Assembly: GCA_929200315.1 (NCBI GenBank)
Contig: CAKMZB010000001.1
Coordinates: 58,003-122,002 of the forward strand
Source of the DNA: an uncultured Alphaproteobacteria bacterium
GTDB lineage: Bacteria; Pseudomonadota; Alphaproteobacteria; Rhizobiales; Rhizobiaceae
Length of the DNA: 64,000 nucleotides
Direction of reading: 5' to 3'
The notes under the pieces are model-generated. The model was given only the letters and a program-made list of their open reading frames with translations. It was not told where the DNA came from and did no database searches. Shown here piece after piece: positions 47,029 through 56,887 of this stretch (position 1 is the stretch's first letter; each line of letters starts with the position of its first letter). A program made the position numbers and the translations under genes.

Positions 47029-47991
47029 ATGGCTGTTTATACCGAAGTCACCCAGGCTGCTCTTGAAGGCTTCCTCAAAGACTATGATCTTGGCCGCGTC
47101 ACAGCCTTCAAAGGCATTGCCGGCGGGGTGGAAAACACCAATTACCTTCTGGATACCGACCAGGGCCGCTACATTCTCACGCTCTATGAAAAGCGCGTCG
47201 CGGAAGCCGATTTGCCGTTTTTTATGGGTCTGATGGACCATTTGGCGGGCAAGGGCTTTCCCTGCCCAGAGCCAGTGCGCAAGCGCGACGGGACGGTGCT
47301 GGGGCGGTTGGAGAACCGTGCTGCGGCCTTGGTGACGTTCCTGGAGGGCGTTGATGTTAAGGAGCCGAGCCTCGACCAGTGCCGTATGGCGGGGGAGGCG
47401 CTTGCGCATTTGCATGAGGATGGGCAGGATTGTCCTGTTCACCGCGCAAACGCCCTCGCGCCCTCGGGCTGGAAGTCACTTGCAGACGCCGCTCTGCTGT
47501 GTGCTGATGAGATTGAGGACGGTCTCTCCGCACTGATCGAGCGCGAGATGATCAACGTCACAGCAGTTTGGCCCGATGACCTGCCGCAAGGAGTGATTCA
47601 CGCCGACTGGTTCTGCGACAATATCTTCTTTCTCGACGGGCGCTTGTCTGGCGTGATCGACTTTTATTTCGCCTGCAATGACACGCTCACCTATGATCTC
47701 GCCATTGCGATCAACGCTTGGTGCTTCGATCAAACCTTCGCCTTCCAAGCCGATCGGAGCGCTGCTCTGGTTGCAGGCTATGAAAGCGTTCGCGCGCTAA
47801 CGGAAGCTGAGAAAAAGGCGCTTCCGGTGCTTTGCCGCGGCGCGGCTCTACGCTTTTTGCTGACACGGGTGAACGACTGGCTGAACGTGCCCCCAGGCGC
47901 GCTGGTCATTCCGCACAATCCCAAAGCTTTTTCCGCGCGGCTGCGCTTCCATCAGTCTGCGGCCGGACCTCAAACCTACGGTGCCGCGTGA
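47029..47991 (+). CDS. thrB: Homoserine kinase (ThrB, APH-fold type)
   Basis: A 320-residue homoserine kinase of the aminoglycoside-phosphotransferase-like type found in alphaproteobacteria, not the GHMP type. Signatures: [15 protein letters not shown], the catalytic loop [28 protein letters not shown] and a helical C-terminus. It phosphorylates homoserine for threonine synthesis; the next enzyme ThrC is at 55-57 kb. ATG 47029 is 3 nt after ispH, and the TGA stop overlaps the GTG of rnhA. Confidence 0.95.
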   Translation: MAVYTEVTQAALEGFLKDYDLGRVTAFKGIAGGVENTNYLLDTDQGRYILTLYEKRVAEADLPFFMGLMDHLAGKGFPCPEPVRKRDGTVLGRLENRAAALVTFLEGVDVKEPSLDQCRMAGEALAHLHEDGQDCPVHRANALAPSGWKSLADAALLCADEIEDGLSALIEREMINVTAVWPDDLPQGVIHADWFCDNIFFLDGRLSGVIDFYFACNDTLTYDLAIAINAWCFDQTFAFQADRSAALVAGYESVRALTEAEKKALPVLCRGAALRFLLTRVNDWLNVPPGALVIPHNPKAFSARLRFHQSAAGPQTYGAA

Positions 47992-48431
47992 AGGAAGTGA
48001 CGATCTGGACGGATGGTGCCTGCTCCGGCAATCCCGGCCCTGGCGGCTGGGGTGCCATTCTGCGCTATGGAGAGAACGAGAGAGAATTGAGCGGTGGTGA
48101 GGTGCTCACAACCAACAATCAGATGGAGTTGCGCGGTGCTATCGAAGCGCTCAACGCGCTCAAATCACCGTGCAAGGTGACGCTCTATACCGACAGCAAG
48201 TACGTAAAAGATGGTGTCGGCGGCTGGATTCACGGTTGGAAAAAGAACGGCTGGAAAACCAGTGCAAGAAAGCCCGTTAAGAATGTCGAGCTGTGGCAAG
48301 CGTTGGACGACGCCACTTCACGCCACGAGATCGAATGGTGCTGGGTAAAGGGTCATGCGGGGCATGCAGAAAACGAGCGAGCCGATGAGCTCGCCCGCCA
48401 AGGTATGGCACCCTACAAAATCAAGGATTAA
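47988..48431 (+). CDS. rnhA: Ribonuclease HI
   Basis: A 147-residue RNase HI that cuts RNA in RNA-DNA hybrids. The Asp-Glu-Asp-Asp active site is visible in [39 protein letters not shown] and [11 protein letters not shown], with the HAGHAEN histidine loop. A basic protrusion ([16 protein letters not shown]) for hybrid binding is kept. The GTG start overlaps the thrB stop. Its TAA stop is palindromically shared with the convergent peroxiredoxin gene (TTAA, 48428-48431). Confidence 0.97.
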   Translation: MKEVTIWTDGACSGNPGPGGWGAILRYGENERELSGGEVLTTNNQMELRGAIEALNALKSPCKVTLYTDSKYVKDGVGGWIHGWKKNGWKTSARKPVKNVELWQALDDATSRHEIEWCWVKGHAGHAENERADELARQGMAPYKIKD

Positions 48432-48907
48432 AGCTGGCCGAGCAGAGTTGCCGCGCCGCTTTTGTCGGCTTCACCGGGAGAGTCCTCTTCATTCAGCTCC
48501 GTGACCACACGGTCTTTCACCAGCATTGAATAACGTTTGGACCGGGTGCCCATTGGCCCCATGTCCATATCCATTCCGATGGCCTTGGCAAAACCCGCAT
48601 TGGCATCGGTGAGGTATTTCAGCTTGCCACGCCCACCGGTGTCCTTGGCCCAGGCATTCATCACGAAGACGTCGTTGACGGAGACAACGGCGATCTCATC
48701 AACGCCCTTTTCCCGGATCGCATCGGCATGTTCCAGAAAACCGGGCAGGTGGTTCTGGTGGCAGGTGGGAGGGAAGGCGCCGGGCACAGCAAAAAGTACC
48801 ACGGTTCTGCCGTCGAAGAGTTCGGAAACCGTCATCTTGCCCGGCCCGTCTGAGGTCATGGTGAGAAAGTCGAAGTCGGGAAGGCGCTCGCCTTTTTGGA
48901 TCGTCAT
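48428..48907 (-). CDS. Peroxiredoxin (Prx5 type)
   Basis: A 159-residue Prx5/AhpC-TSA family protein. The peroxidatic cysteine is in [17 protein letters not shown]; the usual Thr-Pro-Thr-Cys reads Pro-Pro-Thr-Cys, a mild variant keeping the essential Thr and Cys. Prx5 enzymes reduce hydroperoxides, often with glutaredoxin/glutathione. ATG 48907 follows a reasonable purine stretch. It lies 55 nt downstream of the DsbD-N-like gene on the same strand, so both may be thiol-redox partners in one operon. Confidence 0.93.
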   Translation of the reverse strand: MTIQKGERLPDFDFLTMTSDGPGKMTVSELFDGRTVVLFAVPGAFPPTCHQNHLPGFLEHADAIREKGVDEIAVVSVNDVFVMNAWAKDTGGRGKLKYLTDANAGFAKAIGMDMDMGPMGTRSKRYSMLVKDRVVTELNEEDSPGEADKSGAATLLGQL

Positions 48908-48962
48908 GGAAAATGGTCCTGTCTGAAAGTTGCCGAAGATCTCGTGGCGATAGGCCACAAAG

Positions 48963-49712
48963 TCAATCGCGCGCCGCTTCGATCCTGGCTGGATGAACAA
49001 CGCCGTCGATGATGAGCAATCCATCCGGCCGCTGCTCACCCTTGGTTTGAAAATGAGCGGTCCCGTTTTCAATTGTACCAGGCACCGGCACGGTGCCGGG
49101 CTGAGCGGAAACCCAGAAGACCTTAGCAGTTCCGGCGGGTGTGGGGGCTGTGAGGATGTCGCCTTTTCTGTTCAACCCGACATCATCGGCCATCACGACC
49201 GAAGCCCCGGCCATTGCAAAGACCTGCGCCTCTTCCAAGCTACTGGAGGCAGATTGCTCCAGTGGTGCGGTCAGGGTGAATTGCACGGGAATGCAGATTT
49301 CCCCGCAAACACCGATAATACCGCTCGCTGTCAGTTCCCGCAGGCCGTTCGTGCCAGAAATGTCGACCGGCACCACCACCTCTTTGGAATATCCGGTCAC
49401 GTAACCCGAGCCATCCTCATAGACGGCAGGGGCTGGCCAATCGACAGACACCGTCCCGCCCGGCACACCGCTGCCAAAACGGTCAATCGAAATGTTGAGT
49501 ACCGGCGGTAAGCCGGAAGAGCCGGGCACGGTCCAATAGGTCTTAAAGCCCTCATCGAGCTTCACCTGAAGGGCAGCTTCATAGCCCCCGGCCGGCTTTT
49601 CCCGGGCCAGGAAGCGCAGGCTTCCACCGTCCACATCCAACCATTGCGACGAAGCGGCGACGGCGGGAAGGGCCGAAAAAGCCGAGATCAGAAGGGTGGC
49701 AAACGTTCTCAT
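48963..49712 (-). CDS. DsbD N-terminal-like periplasmic protein
   Basis: A 249-residue protein with a signal peptide (TFATLLISAFSALPAVAA) and a domain resembling the N-terminal reductase domain of DsbD: beta-rich text FKTYWTVPGSSGLPP, DWPAPAVYEDGSGYVTGYSKEVVVPV, and the cysteine motif GIIGVCGEICIPVQFTL (CxxxC). The DsbD membrane and C-terminal domains are missing, so it would act as a stand-alone periplasmic thiol carrier or copper-binding protein. It is divergent from yqgE across 133 nt. Confidence 0.85.
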   Translation of the reverse strand: MRTFATLLISAFSALPAVAASSQWLDVDGGSLRFLAREKPAGGYEAALQVKLDEGFKTYWTVPGSSGLPPVLNISIDRFGSGVPGGTVSVDWPAPAVYEDGSGYVTGYSKEVVVPVDISGTNGLRELTASGIIGVCGEICIPVQFTLTAPLEQSASSSLEEAQVFAMAGASVVMADDVGLNRKGDILTAPTPAGTAKVFWVSAQPGTVPVPGTIENGTAHFQTKGEQRPDGLLIIDGVVHPARIEAARD

Positions 49713-49845
49713 GCGCCTCTTCTACCAAAGGCCTGGGACGTGCGCCTGTCATTTGTGCGTGACCGCTTGGGAGCAGATCGTTACCGTTGCGCCAATATCC
49801 GGGCCGTGCGGGAGACGCGCGAACCCATTTTATGGAGCAGAGCTT

Positions 49846-50412
49846 TTGGACTTAACGGGCCATCTTCTTATCGCCATGCCGGGCATGGGTGATGAGCGCT
49901 TTGCGCGGGCCGTGGTGCTGATTTCCGCCCACACGGAAGATGGAGCTATGGGCTTCATCCTCAACCGCAAAGTGGCGAGCCCTACTTTTCTGGAAATTCT
50001 GGATGAGTTGGATCTGGACATGGAGGCGGCCCGACAGCGACGGCTGAAAGGTTCCGTGCCGGTTTTTTCCGGCGGTCCGGTGGAGCAGGGGCGGGGTTTT
50101 GTTTTGCACTCGCTCGACTACGGCTCGCCGGGCACAGTGCGGATCGGTGATGTCGGCGGCGTAACGGCTACTCTCGACGTGCTGCGTGCTCTTGCCGGAC
50201 CACTGCCTCCTAACAAGGCTGTGATGGTGCTCGGCTATTCTGGCTGGTCCGATGGGCAGCTTGAAGCTGAGATTGGCCAGAACGGTTGGCTTACACTTCC
50301 GGCAACGCAGAAACTGGTTTTTGAAACACACCATGAAGAGATATATCGTGAGGCGCTCGCCGCGCTCGGTGTCTCAGAAGAGTTGCTTTCAGCCTCGCCC
50401 GGGCGCGCCTAG
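49846..50412 (+). CDS. YqgE/AlgH family protein
   Basis: A 188-residue DUF179 protein. Signatures: LTGHLLIAMPGMGDERFARAVVLIS, GAMGFILNRKV, SGGPVEQGRGFVLHS, and VLGYSGWSDGQLEAEI. Members are soluble; the family name comes from a reported role in alginate regulation. No ATG fits upstream of the conserved start, and TTG 49846 preceded by GGAG at a suitable distance is chosen. Its stop shares the palindrome CTAG (50409-50412) with the convergent receptor gene. Confidence 0.88.
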   Translation: MDLTGHLLIAMPGMGDERFARAVVLISAHTEDGAMGFILNRKVASPTFLEILDELDLDMEAARQRRLKGSVPVFSGGPVEQGRGFVLHSLDYGSPGTVRIGDVGGVTATLDVLRALAGPLPPNKAVMVLGYSGWSDGQLEAEIGQNGWLTLPATQKLVFETHHEEIYREALAALGVSEELLSASPGRA

Positions 50413-53294
50413 GCTGCACTGGAGTGGCGCAAAGCACCGGCTACACCGCCGGCATGCATTACCGTACCAAAGCGCGGGCCCTGTCCGTATTCGCAGCCAA
50501 GCTGGAGCAATTCCTGGGCGTCCGCCTCGCTGCGAACGCCTTCAGCGATGACCTTCATATCAAGATCGTGAGCCATAGTGACGATTGAGCGCAGCACTGC
50601 AGGGCGGCCAGTGACATCGTTCTTGGCAATCAACGCATTGTCGATGCGCATTGTGTCGAAGGGGAATTGCATCAAATGCAGATGGGAGGAGAACCCTTTC
50701 CCGAATTCATCGAGGGTCAGCCCGACCCCCAAACCTGCGAGACCCGCCAAAATCTCACGAGATTGCTCGGGATTGTCCATCACCAGATCTTCGCTCATCT
50801 CCAGCTTCAGCGAGCCTGCAGGAACTGGTGATGTTTCAAGCACACCTTTGAGATCATTCACGAGGTCCGGTCCAAGGAGCCGCTGGGCGGTTATGTCCAC
50901 GGTGGCAAAAAGGTCGTCTCGGCCATAGTCCTCTTGCCATGACAACAGGTCAGCCGCAGTACGTTGCAGCACGAAAACCGCAATTTTGTCTGCCATTCCT
51001 ACCCGCTCGGCGATTGGTAGGAAATGTGCTGCGGCAATCCGCCCGCGGCGCGGGTGTTGCCAACGCAGTTGGCCCTCAAGACCTGCTATCTGCCTGTCCT
51101 TCAGCCCAACAATCGGCCGATAGACGATCTCAATCTCGCCAACCATGATTGCGTTCTGCAGATCATTTTCGAGCTGAGTGTCTCCGTCGACCTGATCGCG
51201 GAAATTGGGGCGGAACGGCTCAATCCGATCGCCGCCCAGACGTTTAGCCTGCATGGCGGCCAGCTCGGCATCGCGCATCATTTCCTCTGCCCCGCTCTGC
51301 TCGTTCCCCCAGGTTATAAGCCCTATGGACGCGGTGATAGTGAATTCCTGTTTGGAGAATGTGACCGGCGCATTGAGAGCCTTCTTGAGCTCGCGCGCAA
51401 AAATGGCAATGCGGTCTGGCTCGTTCTCAGACTGCAAAAGCAGAGCAAAACGGTCATCGGAAAGCCGGGCGAGCGTATCTCTGGGTTTTAGGAGACGGGA
51501 AAGGCGGCGTGTTACGGTTAAAAGAACAGAGTCGCTGATTGCGAGACCGACACTGGGATTGACGCCCTGAAGCGGTGTTAAATCGATCACAAAGAGGCTC
51601 GGCCGCGCATTCTGTTCCGCCCGCGCAAGCGATATTGCATGGGCCAACCTGTCCAGGAACAGTTGCTTGTTGGGAAGTCCTGTCAAGTTGTCGCGCACGG
51701 CATCTTGCATGAGGCGCTGGCGCGAAATGCGATGTTCGGTCACATCACTCAATGTGCCGACACAGCGCTGCACCTCACCATCGTTGCCAATGACAGGGCG
51801 TGCGCGCAGATTGACCCAGTGGTACTGGCCAGAGCTGCCGCGCAGGCGAAAGTCCTGGTCGACGCGTCCGCGCCGGTGGTCCAGCACAACATCGAGACAA
51901 GATTTGTAGCGGTCACGATCCAACGGGTGGAGCAGGGACAGCCAATTGTCTGGTGAACCGGAAATCTGATCGTTGTCGATACCCAGTGCATCGGAGACCT
52001 CTGATCCGACGAACACTTCGTCGCGGTCCACATCCCAGTCCCAGACAGCATCGCCTGAACCAACAAGCGCAAGCGCCTGACGTTCGGTCTCAGATACCGC
52101 GCCCGGCAGGATCACCCCACCGGCAAATGCGTGTTGCATCACAGTGAAGGAAATCAGCAGCACAGCGAGCACAAGTCCGCCGCCAAGGGCAGGTTGCAAT
52201 ATGTCGTTGTCGAGCCGCCCGGTAATCGTGAGCCAGCCGCAAATGAGCCAGGCGGAGATCAAAAGCCACGTTGGCACAAGCAGAACAGCCCGGTCAAAGC
52301 CCATGAGGGCAAGTGAGACGATGAGGATCAGTCCCATCGCAGTCGCCACGACCAGGGACATGCGGGCAATGCCGGATACTTGCTCTGCCGCCGCTGGCGC
52401 AAAGAGCATCAGGATACCAAGGACAAGCAGCCAAATGACGATGACGTAAGTGCTGCGCCGATCCCACCGATTAAGGTGAAGATAGGCCCATAGGAAGATA
52501 ACAAGTCCGCCGGCCAGAAAGACCTCCGTCAGCGCACGATAGACGTTGAGTTCCCCCGGCTCCAGCGACACGATTTTGCCGATAAAGCCGAAATCCACGC
52601 AAACGTAAGCCAATACACCCCACGCCAATGCAGCCGTTGCCGGGAACATGGCTGAACCCTTCACCACAAAAAGGATGGTGAGGAAGAGAGCCAAAAGGCC
52701 TGCAATGCCAAGGACGATGCCGTTATAGAGCGTCGTTGAATTGACGGCGTCCTTATAGGCATCCGGCTCCCAGAGCGTCAGCTTGGGGACCTTGTCGCCT
52801 GCCATTTCAGCAACGAATGTGACGACGGTTTCAGGGTTTAGCGTGATGAGAAAGAGGTCAGCATCTTCCGCCTGCTCCCGATCCAGGGAAAAGCCCTCCG
52901 ACGGCGTGACCGAGACGATCCGCGCCTGGCCAAGGTCTGGCCACATGACGCCAGAACCGGGAAGGCGGTAATGGGGAGCGACGAGCAGGCGGTCGACCTG
53001 CCGGTCGGAGGTGTTGGCGAGGGCAAAGGCGAGCCAATTGCCCGACCCGTCCTCACTCTCGGAGCGCACTTCGATGCGGTTGACGACGCCGTTTGCATCT
53101 GGCGCGGCAGTTAGGCTGATACCCTGTCCCGCTTCCGGGTAAAGATCGATCACGCCGGTCAGATCAACGGCAGTGAAGTTGTCGCCCACATCCACCGGCT
53201 CCAGCGCGCTGGCTGTGGTCCACGTGGCGAGGGAGGCAACTACGAGTACAACAGCGGCAAAATGGATTGCTAAAGCGCGCAGGAAGCGGGTCAT
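50409..53294 (-). CDS. 7TM-DISM receptor with PAS and degenerate GGDEF-EAL domains
   Basis: A 961-residue membrane receptor. Order: signal peptide (to about 30), extracytoplasmic 7TMR-DISM-like domain (35-180), about seven helices (190-395), a PAS/PAC region (405-525), GGDEF (535-695) and EAL (705-955). Both signatures are eroded. The GGDEF motif reads SDDRF (612-616). In the EAL domain, EALLRW is EGQLRW (740-745), the Asn metal ligand is Asp800, DDFG is DEFG (862-865), and the KID lysine is Arg883; Glu918 (AEGV) remains. It therefore probably binds c-di-GMP or GTP, or signals by protein contact, rather than making or degrading c-di-GMP. Confidence 0.9.
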   Translation of the reverse strand: MTRFLRALAIHFAAVVLVVASLATWTTASALEPVDVGDNFTAVDLTGVIDLYPEAGQGISLTAAPDANGVVNRIEVRSESEDGSGNWLAFALANTSDRQVDRLLVAPHYRLPGSGVMWPDLGQARIVSVTPSEGFSLDREQAEDADLFLITLNPETVVTFVAEMAGDKVPKLTLWEPDAYKDAVNSTTLYNGIVLGIAGLLALFLTILFVVKGSAMFPATAALAWGVLAYVCVDFGFIGKIVSLEPGELNVYRALTEVFLAGGLVIFLWAYLHLNRWDRRSTYVIVIWLLVLGILMLFAPAAAEQVSGIARMSLVVATAMGLILIVSLALMGFDRAVLLVPTWLLISAWLICGWLTITGRLDNDILQPALGGGLVLAVLLISFTVMQHAFAGGVILPGAVSETERQALALVGSGDAVWDWDVDRDEVFVGSEVSDALGIDNDQISGSPDNWLSLLHPLDRDRYKSCLDVVLDHRRGRVDQDFRLRGSSGQYHWVNLRARPVIGNDGEVQRCVGTLSDVTEHRISRQRLMQDAVRDNLTGLPNKQLFLDRLAHAISLARAEQNARPSLFVIDLTPLQGVNPSVGLAISDSVLLTVTRRLSRLLKPRDTLARLSDDRFALLLQSENEPDRIAIFARELKKALNAPVTFSKQEFTITASIGLITWGNEQSGAEEMMRDAELAAMQAKRLGGDRIEPFRPNFRDQVDGDTQLENDLQNAIMVGEIEIVYRPIVGLKDRQIAGLEGQLRWQHPRRGRIAAAHFLPIAERVGMADKIAVFVLQRTAADLLSWQEDYGRDDLFATVDITAQRLLGPDLVNDLKGVLETSPVPAGSLKLEMSEDLVMDNPEQSREILAGLAGLGVGLTLDEFGKGFSSHLHLMQFPFDTMRIDNALIAKNDVTGRPAVLRSIVTMAHDLDMKVIAEGVRSEADAQELLQLGCEYGQGPRFGTVMHAGGVAGALRHSSAA

Positions 53295-53878
53295 AATTTG
53301 TCCCCCGCAAGACGTGCATAAAGGTGATGGTCGCGCCAGCTCCCGGCAATGCGCAGATAGGAGCGGGCAACGCCTTCATGGCGGAAGCCACACCGTTCCA
53401 GCACGGCGCGCGAAGCTTCATTTTCCGGCACTGTGGCTGCTTCGATGCGGTGCAGGTCGTGGTCCCTAAAGGCGCAGATGGCAGCGGTGTTTACGGCCTC
53501 GCTCATATAGCCTTTTCCGGCGTAGCGCTCGCCCATCCAATAGCCGAGAGATCCCGCCTGCGCGACGCGGCGGCGTATGTTGGAAATTGTAAGTCCGCCG
53601 ACAAGCGCATTCGGCTCATCACGCAAAAAGAGAAACCACGGCAGGGCGCGCCCGCTTGTAACTTCTGCCTCCATCCGGCGCATGCGAAAGCGCCAGGAGG
53701 AGTGAGACAATTCGTTGGGCGTCCAGCTTGGTTCAAACGGCTGAAGAAAATCAGCACTCTCACCACGCAATTGTGCCCAGGTCTCAAAATCCTCTGCGCG
53801 CGGCTGGCGCAGGACAAGACGCTGCGTTTCCAGCCTCTGCGGGTTCTGGTGGGCGTTGGTGAACTTTAGCAGCCGCAT
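53291..53878 (-). CDS. GNAT family N-acetyltransferase (RimJ/RimL-like)
   Basis: A 195-residue GNAT acetyltransferase. RimJ-type features: LETQRLVLRQPRAEDFETWAQLR, LGYWMGERYAGKGYMSEAV (acetyl-CoA pyrophosphate loop region) and ENEASRAVLERCGFRHEGVARSYLRI. Relatives acetylate N-termini of ribosomal proteins or small substrates; a target is not predictable. The stop overlaps the receptor start as ATGA, and a 6-nt gap separates it from the M16 peptidase gene. Confidence 0.92.
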   Translation of the reverse strand: MRLLKFTNAHQNPQRLETQRLVLRQPRAEDFETWAQLRGESADFLQPFEPSWTPNELSHSSWRFRMRRMEAEVTSGRALPWFLFLRDEPNALVGGLTISNIRRRVAQAGSLGYWMGERYAGKGYMSEAVNTAAICAFRDHDLHRIEAATVPENEASRAVLERCGFRHEGVARSYLRIAGSWRDHHLYARLAGDKL

Positions 53879-53884
53879 GGAGAC

Positions 53885-55240
53885 CTAAGCCACGCTGGCG
53901 GCTGCGGGCCGCGCGTCGGTTCCGGTGCCAAGCTGGCGGGCGATTGTTTCTACACCGGAGAGATTGCCGATGGGACCGGTTGCCGAAATGGTCGGTGGAC
54001 CGGAGGTGAAAAGATCTGCTGCCAGTTCCCTAAGGCGAGAGATGTTGAGCGCAGCCAAACGGTCCATCAACTCCTCGTTGGTGACCTGACGGCCAAACAG
54101 CATGAATTGCCGTGCGATCATGGAGCAACGGGCAGCGGGACTTTCCTGCGCCATCAACAAGCCTGCCTCGATTTGCGCGCGCGCGCGGTCGAGCTCCTTT
54201 TGCGACAGATTATCGGCGCAGGAAAGCAATTCCTGACAGACAACGCCGATCAATTCTTCCACATCATCAGCTTCCGTCGCTGCGTGGATGCCGAAGACAC
54301 CGGTGTCGGAAAATGCCCAGTGAAAAGCGTAGATAGAATAGCAAAGGCCGCGCTTTTCCCGCACCTGCTGGAAGAGGCGTGAGGACATGCCGCCGCCAAG
54401 GGCCGTCGCCAGAACCTGGCTCGCGTAATAATCCCGTGCCTGGTAGGCACGTCCGCCAAAGCCAAGAGCAATCTGAGCCTCCTGCAATTCCCGCGGTTTG
54501 AGGATTTCGCCGCCGGTATAGAAGCCCGGTTCGGGCTGACGCACACTTTCGGCGGGAAGGCTGCCGAGGCGTTTTTCGACCTGTTTGACAATGTCTGCAT
54601 GATCCACCGCGCCCGAAGCTGCGACCACCATGTTGGAGCCGTGATAATGGTCCGCTAAATATTTGCGGATCGCATCCGGCGTGAAGTTCGTGACGGTTTC
54701 CGGCGTGCCCATGATGGGGCGGCCCAATGGTTGGCCGGCAAAGGCGGCCTGTTGAAAATCATCGAAACATACGTCTTCGGGATTGTCCTGCGCCGCGCCA
54801 ATTTCCTGCAGGATGACGTGCTTCTCGCGGGTGAGTTCATCCGCATCGATCTTGGAATCCGTCAGAATTTCGCTCAGCAAATCCAACGCTAGCGGCACAT
54901 CCTTGCGCAGCACGCGGGCGTGGAAGGACGTGGTTTCGGTGGAGGTGGACGCGTTCAAATCCCCGCCGACATCTTCAATCGTTTCGGCAATATTCTGCGC
55001 CGACCGGGTGGAAGTGCCCTTGAAGGCCATGTGCTCGACAAGGTGAGAGATGCCGTGTTCTTCCGGCATTTCATCCCGTGCCCCGGCCTGCAGCCACACG
55101 CCAAGGGAAGCGCTTTCCAGATGCTCCATACGGTCTGTCACAACGGTGACACCGTTTGGCAGCACCGTACGCTCGACGTTGGTGTCGTAGTCTTCCCCGG
55201 CTAACGCGAGTTCGGCAGGCGCGTTTGAGGCTGGTTTCAT
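53885..55240 (-). CDS. M16 family zinc peptidase (processing-peptidase-like)
   Basis: A 451-residue M16B peptidase related to the beta subunit of the mitochondrial processing peptidase. The inverted zinc motif is visible as HLVEHMAFKGT (HxxEH), with the downstream Glu in TSTETTSFHARVL and the Gly-rich loop GGGMSSRLFQQVREKRGLCYS. The N-terminus ERTVLPNGVTVVTDRMEHLESASLGVWLQAGARDE is characteristic. It follows thrC after 83 nt. Adjacent thrC and M16 genes are common in Hyphomicrobiales. Confidence 0.95.
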   Translation of the reverse strand: MKPASNAPAELALAGEDYDTNVERTVLPNGVTVVTDRMEHLESASLGVWLQAGARDEMPEEHGISHLVEHMAFKGTSTRSAQNIAETIEDVGGDLNASTSTETTSFHARVLRKDVPLALDLLSEILTDSKIDADELTREKHVILQEIGAAQDNPEDVCFDDFQQAAFAGQPLGRPIMGTPETVTNFTPDAIRKYLADHYHGSNMVVAASGAVDHADIVKQVEKRLGSLPAESVRQPEPGFYTGGEILKPRELQEAQIALGFGGRAYQARDYYASQVLATALGGGMSSRLFQQVREKRGLCYSIYAFHWAFSDTGVFGIHAATEADDVEELIGVVCQELLSCADNLSQKELDRARAQIEAGLLMAQESPAARCSMIARQFMLFGRQVTNEELMDRLAALNISRLRELAADLFTSGPPTISATGPIGNLSGVETIARQLGTGTDARPAAASVA

Positions 55241-55323
55241 GATTGCGTTTGCGCCTCCCAGCGCGAATGCTGCACTCGGCCGATTGCGAGAGCAAACGCC
55301 AATGTTTTCTGCGGTTTGCCGTC

Positions 55324-56718
55324 TTATCCGTTTGCGCGGCTGTGTTGCGCGACAAAGGTTTCCACGGCGTCCAGATCGTTCGCCAGCACCTTGAAGCGTT
55401 CTTGCCCGGCCATCAAGTCCGCAAGGCGTTCCGGCAGAGGCGGGCGGATGCCGCTAGCGGCTTCAACAGCATCAGGAAATTTCGCCGGATGGGCTGTCGC
55501 CAGCACCACCATGGGGGATGCGGTGCCGGTCTGCTTTGCCACGTGGACACCGACGGCGGTGTGGGGGTCGAGCAGCATGCCGGTTTCAGCGAGCGTGGCG
55601 TGGATGGTTTTCGCCACCTCGTCCTCGCTGGCGCGCCCGGCGTCGAAGTCCGTGGCGATGGCCTCGCGCACGTCTTCGCGCAGGTCGAAAGCACCGGATT
55701 GTGAGAGGGAAGAGAGGTTCCGGCGCACCATCTGAGCGTCCCGGCCGGACGCTTCAAAAAGCAGCCGCTCGAAATTGGAGGAAACTTGAATGTCCATGGA
55801 TGGAGAGGTTGTCGGGTGAACGCCTGCGGTCTCATAACGCCCCGTCTCCATGGTGCGGGCGAGAATGTCGTTGGAATTGGTGGCAATCACCAGCCGGTCG
55901 ATCGGCAGTCCCATGCGTTTTGCGCAATAGCCTGCAAAAATGTCCCCGAAATTGCCGGTTGGCACCGTGAAGGAGACCGTCCGATGCGGTGCGCCGAGGC
56001 TGATGGCGGCGGTGAAATAATAGACGATCTGGGCCATGATCCGGCCCCAGTTGATAGAGTTCACGCCGGAGAGGTTGTTGGCGTCCCGGAAAGCGTGGTG
56101 GTTGAACATCGCTTTCACGATGGCCTGACAATCATCAAAATTGCCTTCAATGGCGAGGGCATGGACATTGGCGTCCTGCACTCCCGTCATCTGCCAACGC
56201 TGCACGTCTGAAACGCGCCCGTGAGGGAAGAGAATGAAAATGTCGGAATGATCGCGCCCACGGAACGCCTCAATTGCCGCACCGCCGGTGTCGCCGGAAG
56301 TTGCACCAACCACCGTGATCCGCTCCCCGCGTTGCTCCAGCACATGATCCACCAACCGCGCCAAGAGTTGCATGGCAACATCCTTAAAGGCGAGCGTCGG
56401 GCCGTGGAACAGCTCCTGGACAAAAGTGTCGTCGCAGATCTGAACCAGCGGCGCCACGGCCTTGTGATGGAAGGAGGCATAGGCCTCATCGACCATGTTG
56501 GCGAAGGTTGCTTCGTCAATCTCACGCCCGAGAAAGGGTGTCAGCACGGCCTTGGCAATATCGGCATAGCTCTTGCCAGCCATGGCCTGTATCTCGGCCT
56601 TGGAGAATTGCGGCCAGTCGCGCGGCACATAAAGACCGCCGTCACGGGCAAGGCCCGTGAGGATCGCGTCTGAAAAGCCGAGTGTCGGCGCATCGCCGCG
56701 TGTGCTGATATAGTCCAT
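55324..56718 (-). CDS. thrC: Threonine synthase
   Basis: A 464-residue PLP enzyme converting O-phosphohomoserine to threonine. Blocks seen: YISTRGDAPTLGFSDAILTGLARDGGLYVP, the PLP-lysine region LFHGPTLAFKDVAMQLL, GATSGDTGGAAIEAF, FTVPTGNFGDIFAGY and SNFERLLFEASGRD. The second-branch thrB is at 47 kb, so two steps are present but split. ATG 56718 is used; ATG 56724 would add two residues. It is divergent from a lipoprotein gene over 169 nt. Confidence 0.97.
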   Translation of the reverse strand: MDYISTRGDAPTLGFSDAILTGLARDGGLYVPRDWPQFSKAEIQAMAGKSYADIAKAVLTPFLGREIDEATFANMVDEAYASFHHKAVAPLVQICDDTFVQELFHGPTLAFKDVAMQLLARLVDHVLEQRGERITVVGATSGDTGGAAIEAFRGRDHSDIFILFPHGRVSDVQRWQMTGVQDANVHALAIEGNFDDCQAIVKAMFNHHAFRDANNLSGVNSINWGRIMAQIVYYFTAAISLGAPHRTVSFTVPTGNFGDIFAGYCAKRMGLPIDRLVIATNSNDILARTMETGRYETAGVHPTTSPSMDIQVSSNFERLLFEASGRDAQMVRRNLSSLSQSGAFDLREDVREAIATDFDAGRASEDEVAKTIHATLAETGMLLDPHTAVGVHVAKQTGTASPMVVLATAHPAKFPDAVEAASGIRPPLPERLADLMAGQERFKVLANDLDAVETFVAQHSRANG

Positions 56719-56887
56719 GGCCATTTGGATCGTGGGGCGGGGAACGTTTGCGCGCTTCTTTGGCGCTTGTGGATCACATGTCAAACAGCGCGGCGCAAAG
56801 TCTGCAAAGGCATCTCGCCATGGCCTTGCCGCTTTGCTAGGTCACAAAAAGACTTTAGCGGCAGGACCGAAAGCGGAAACAACGTTC

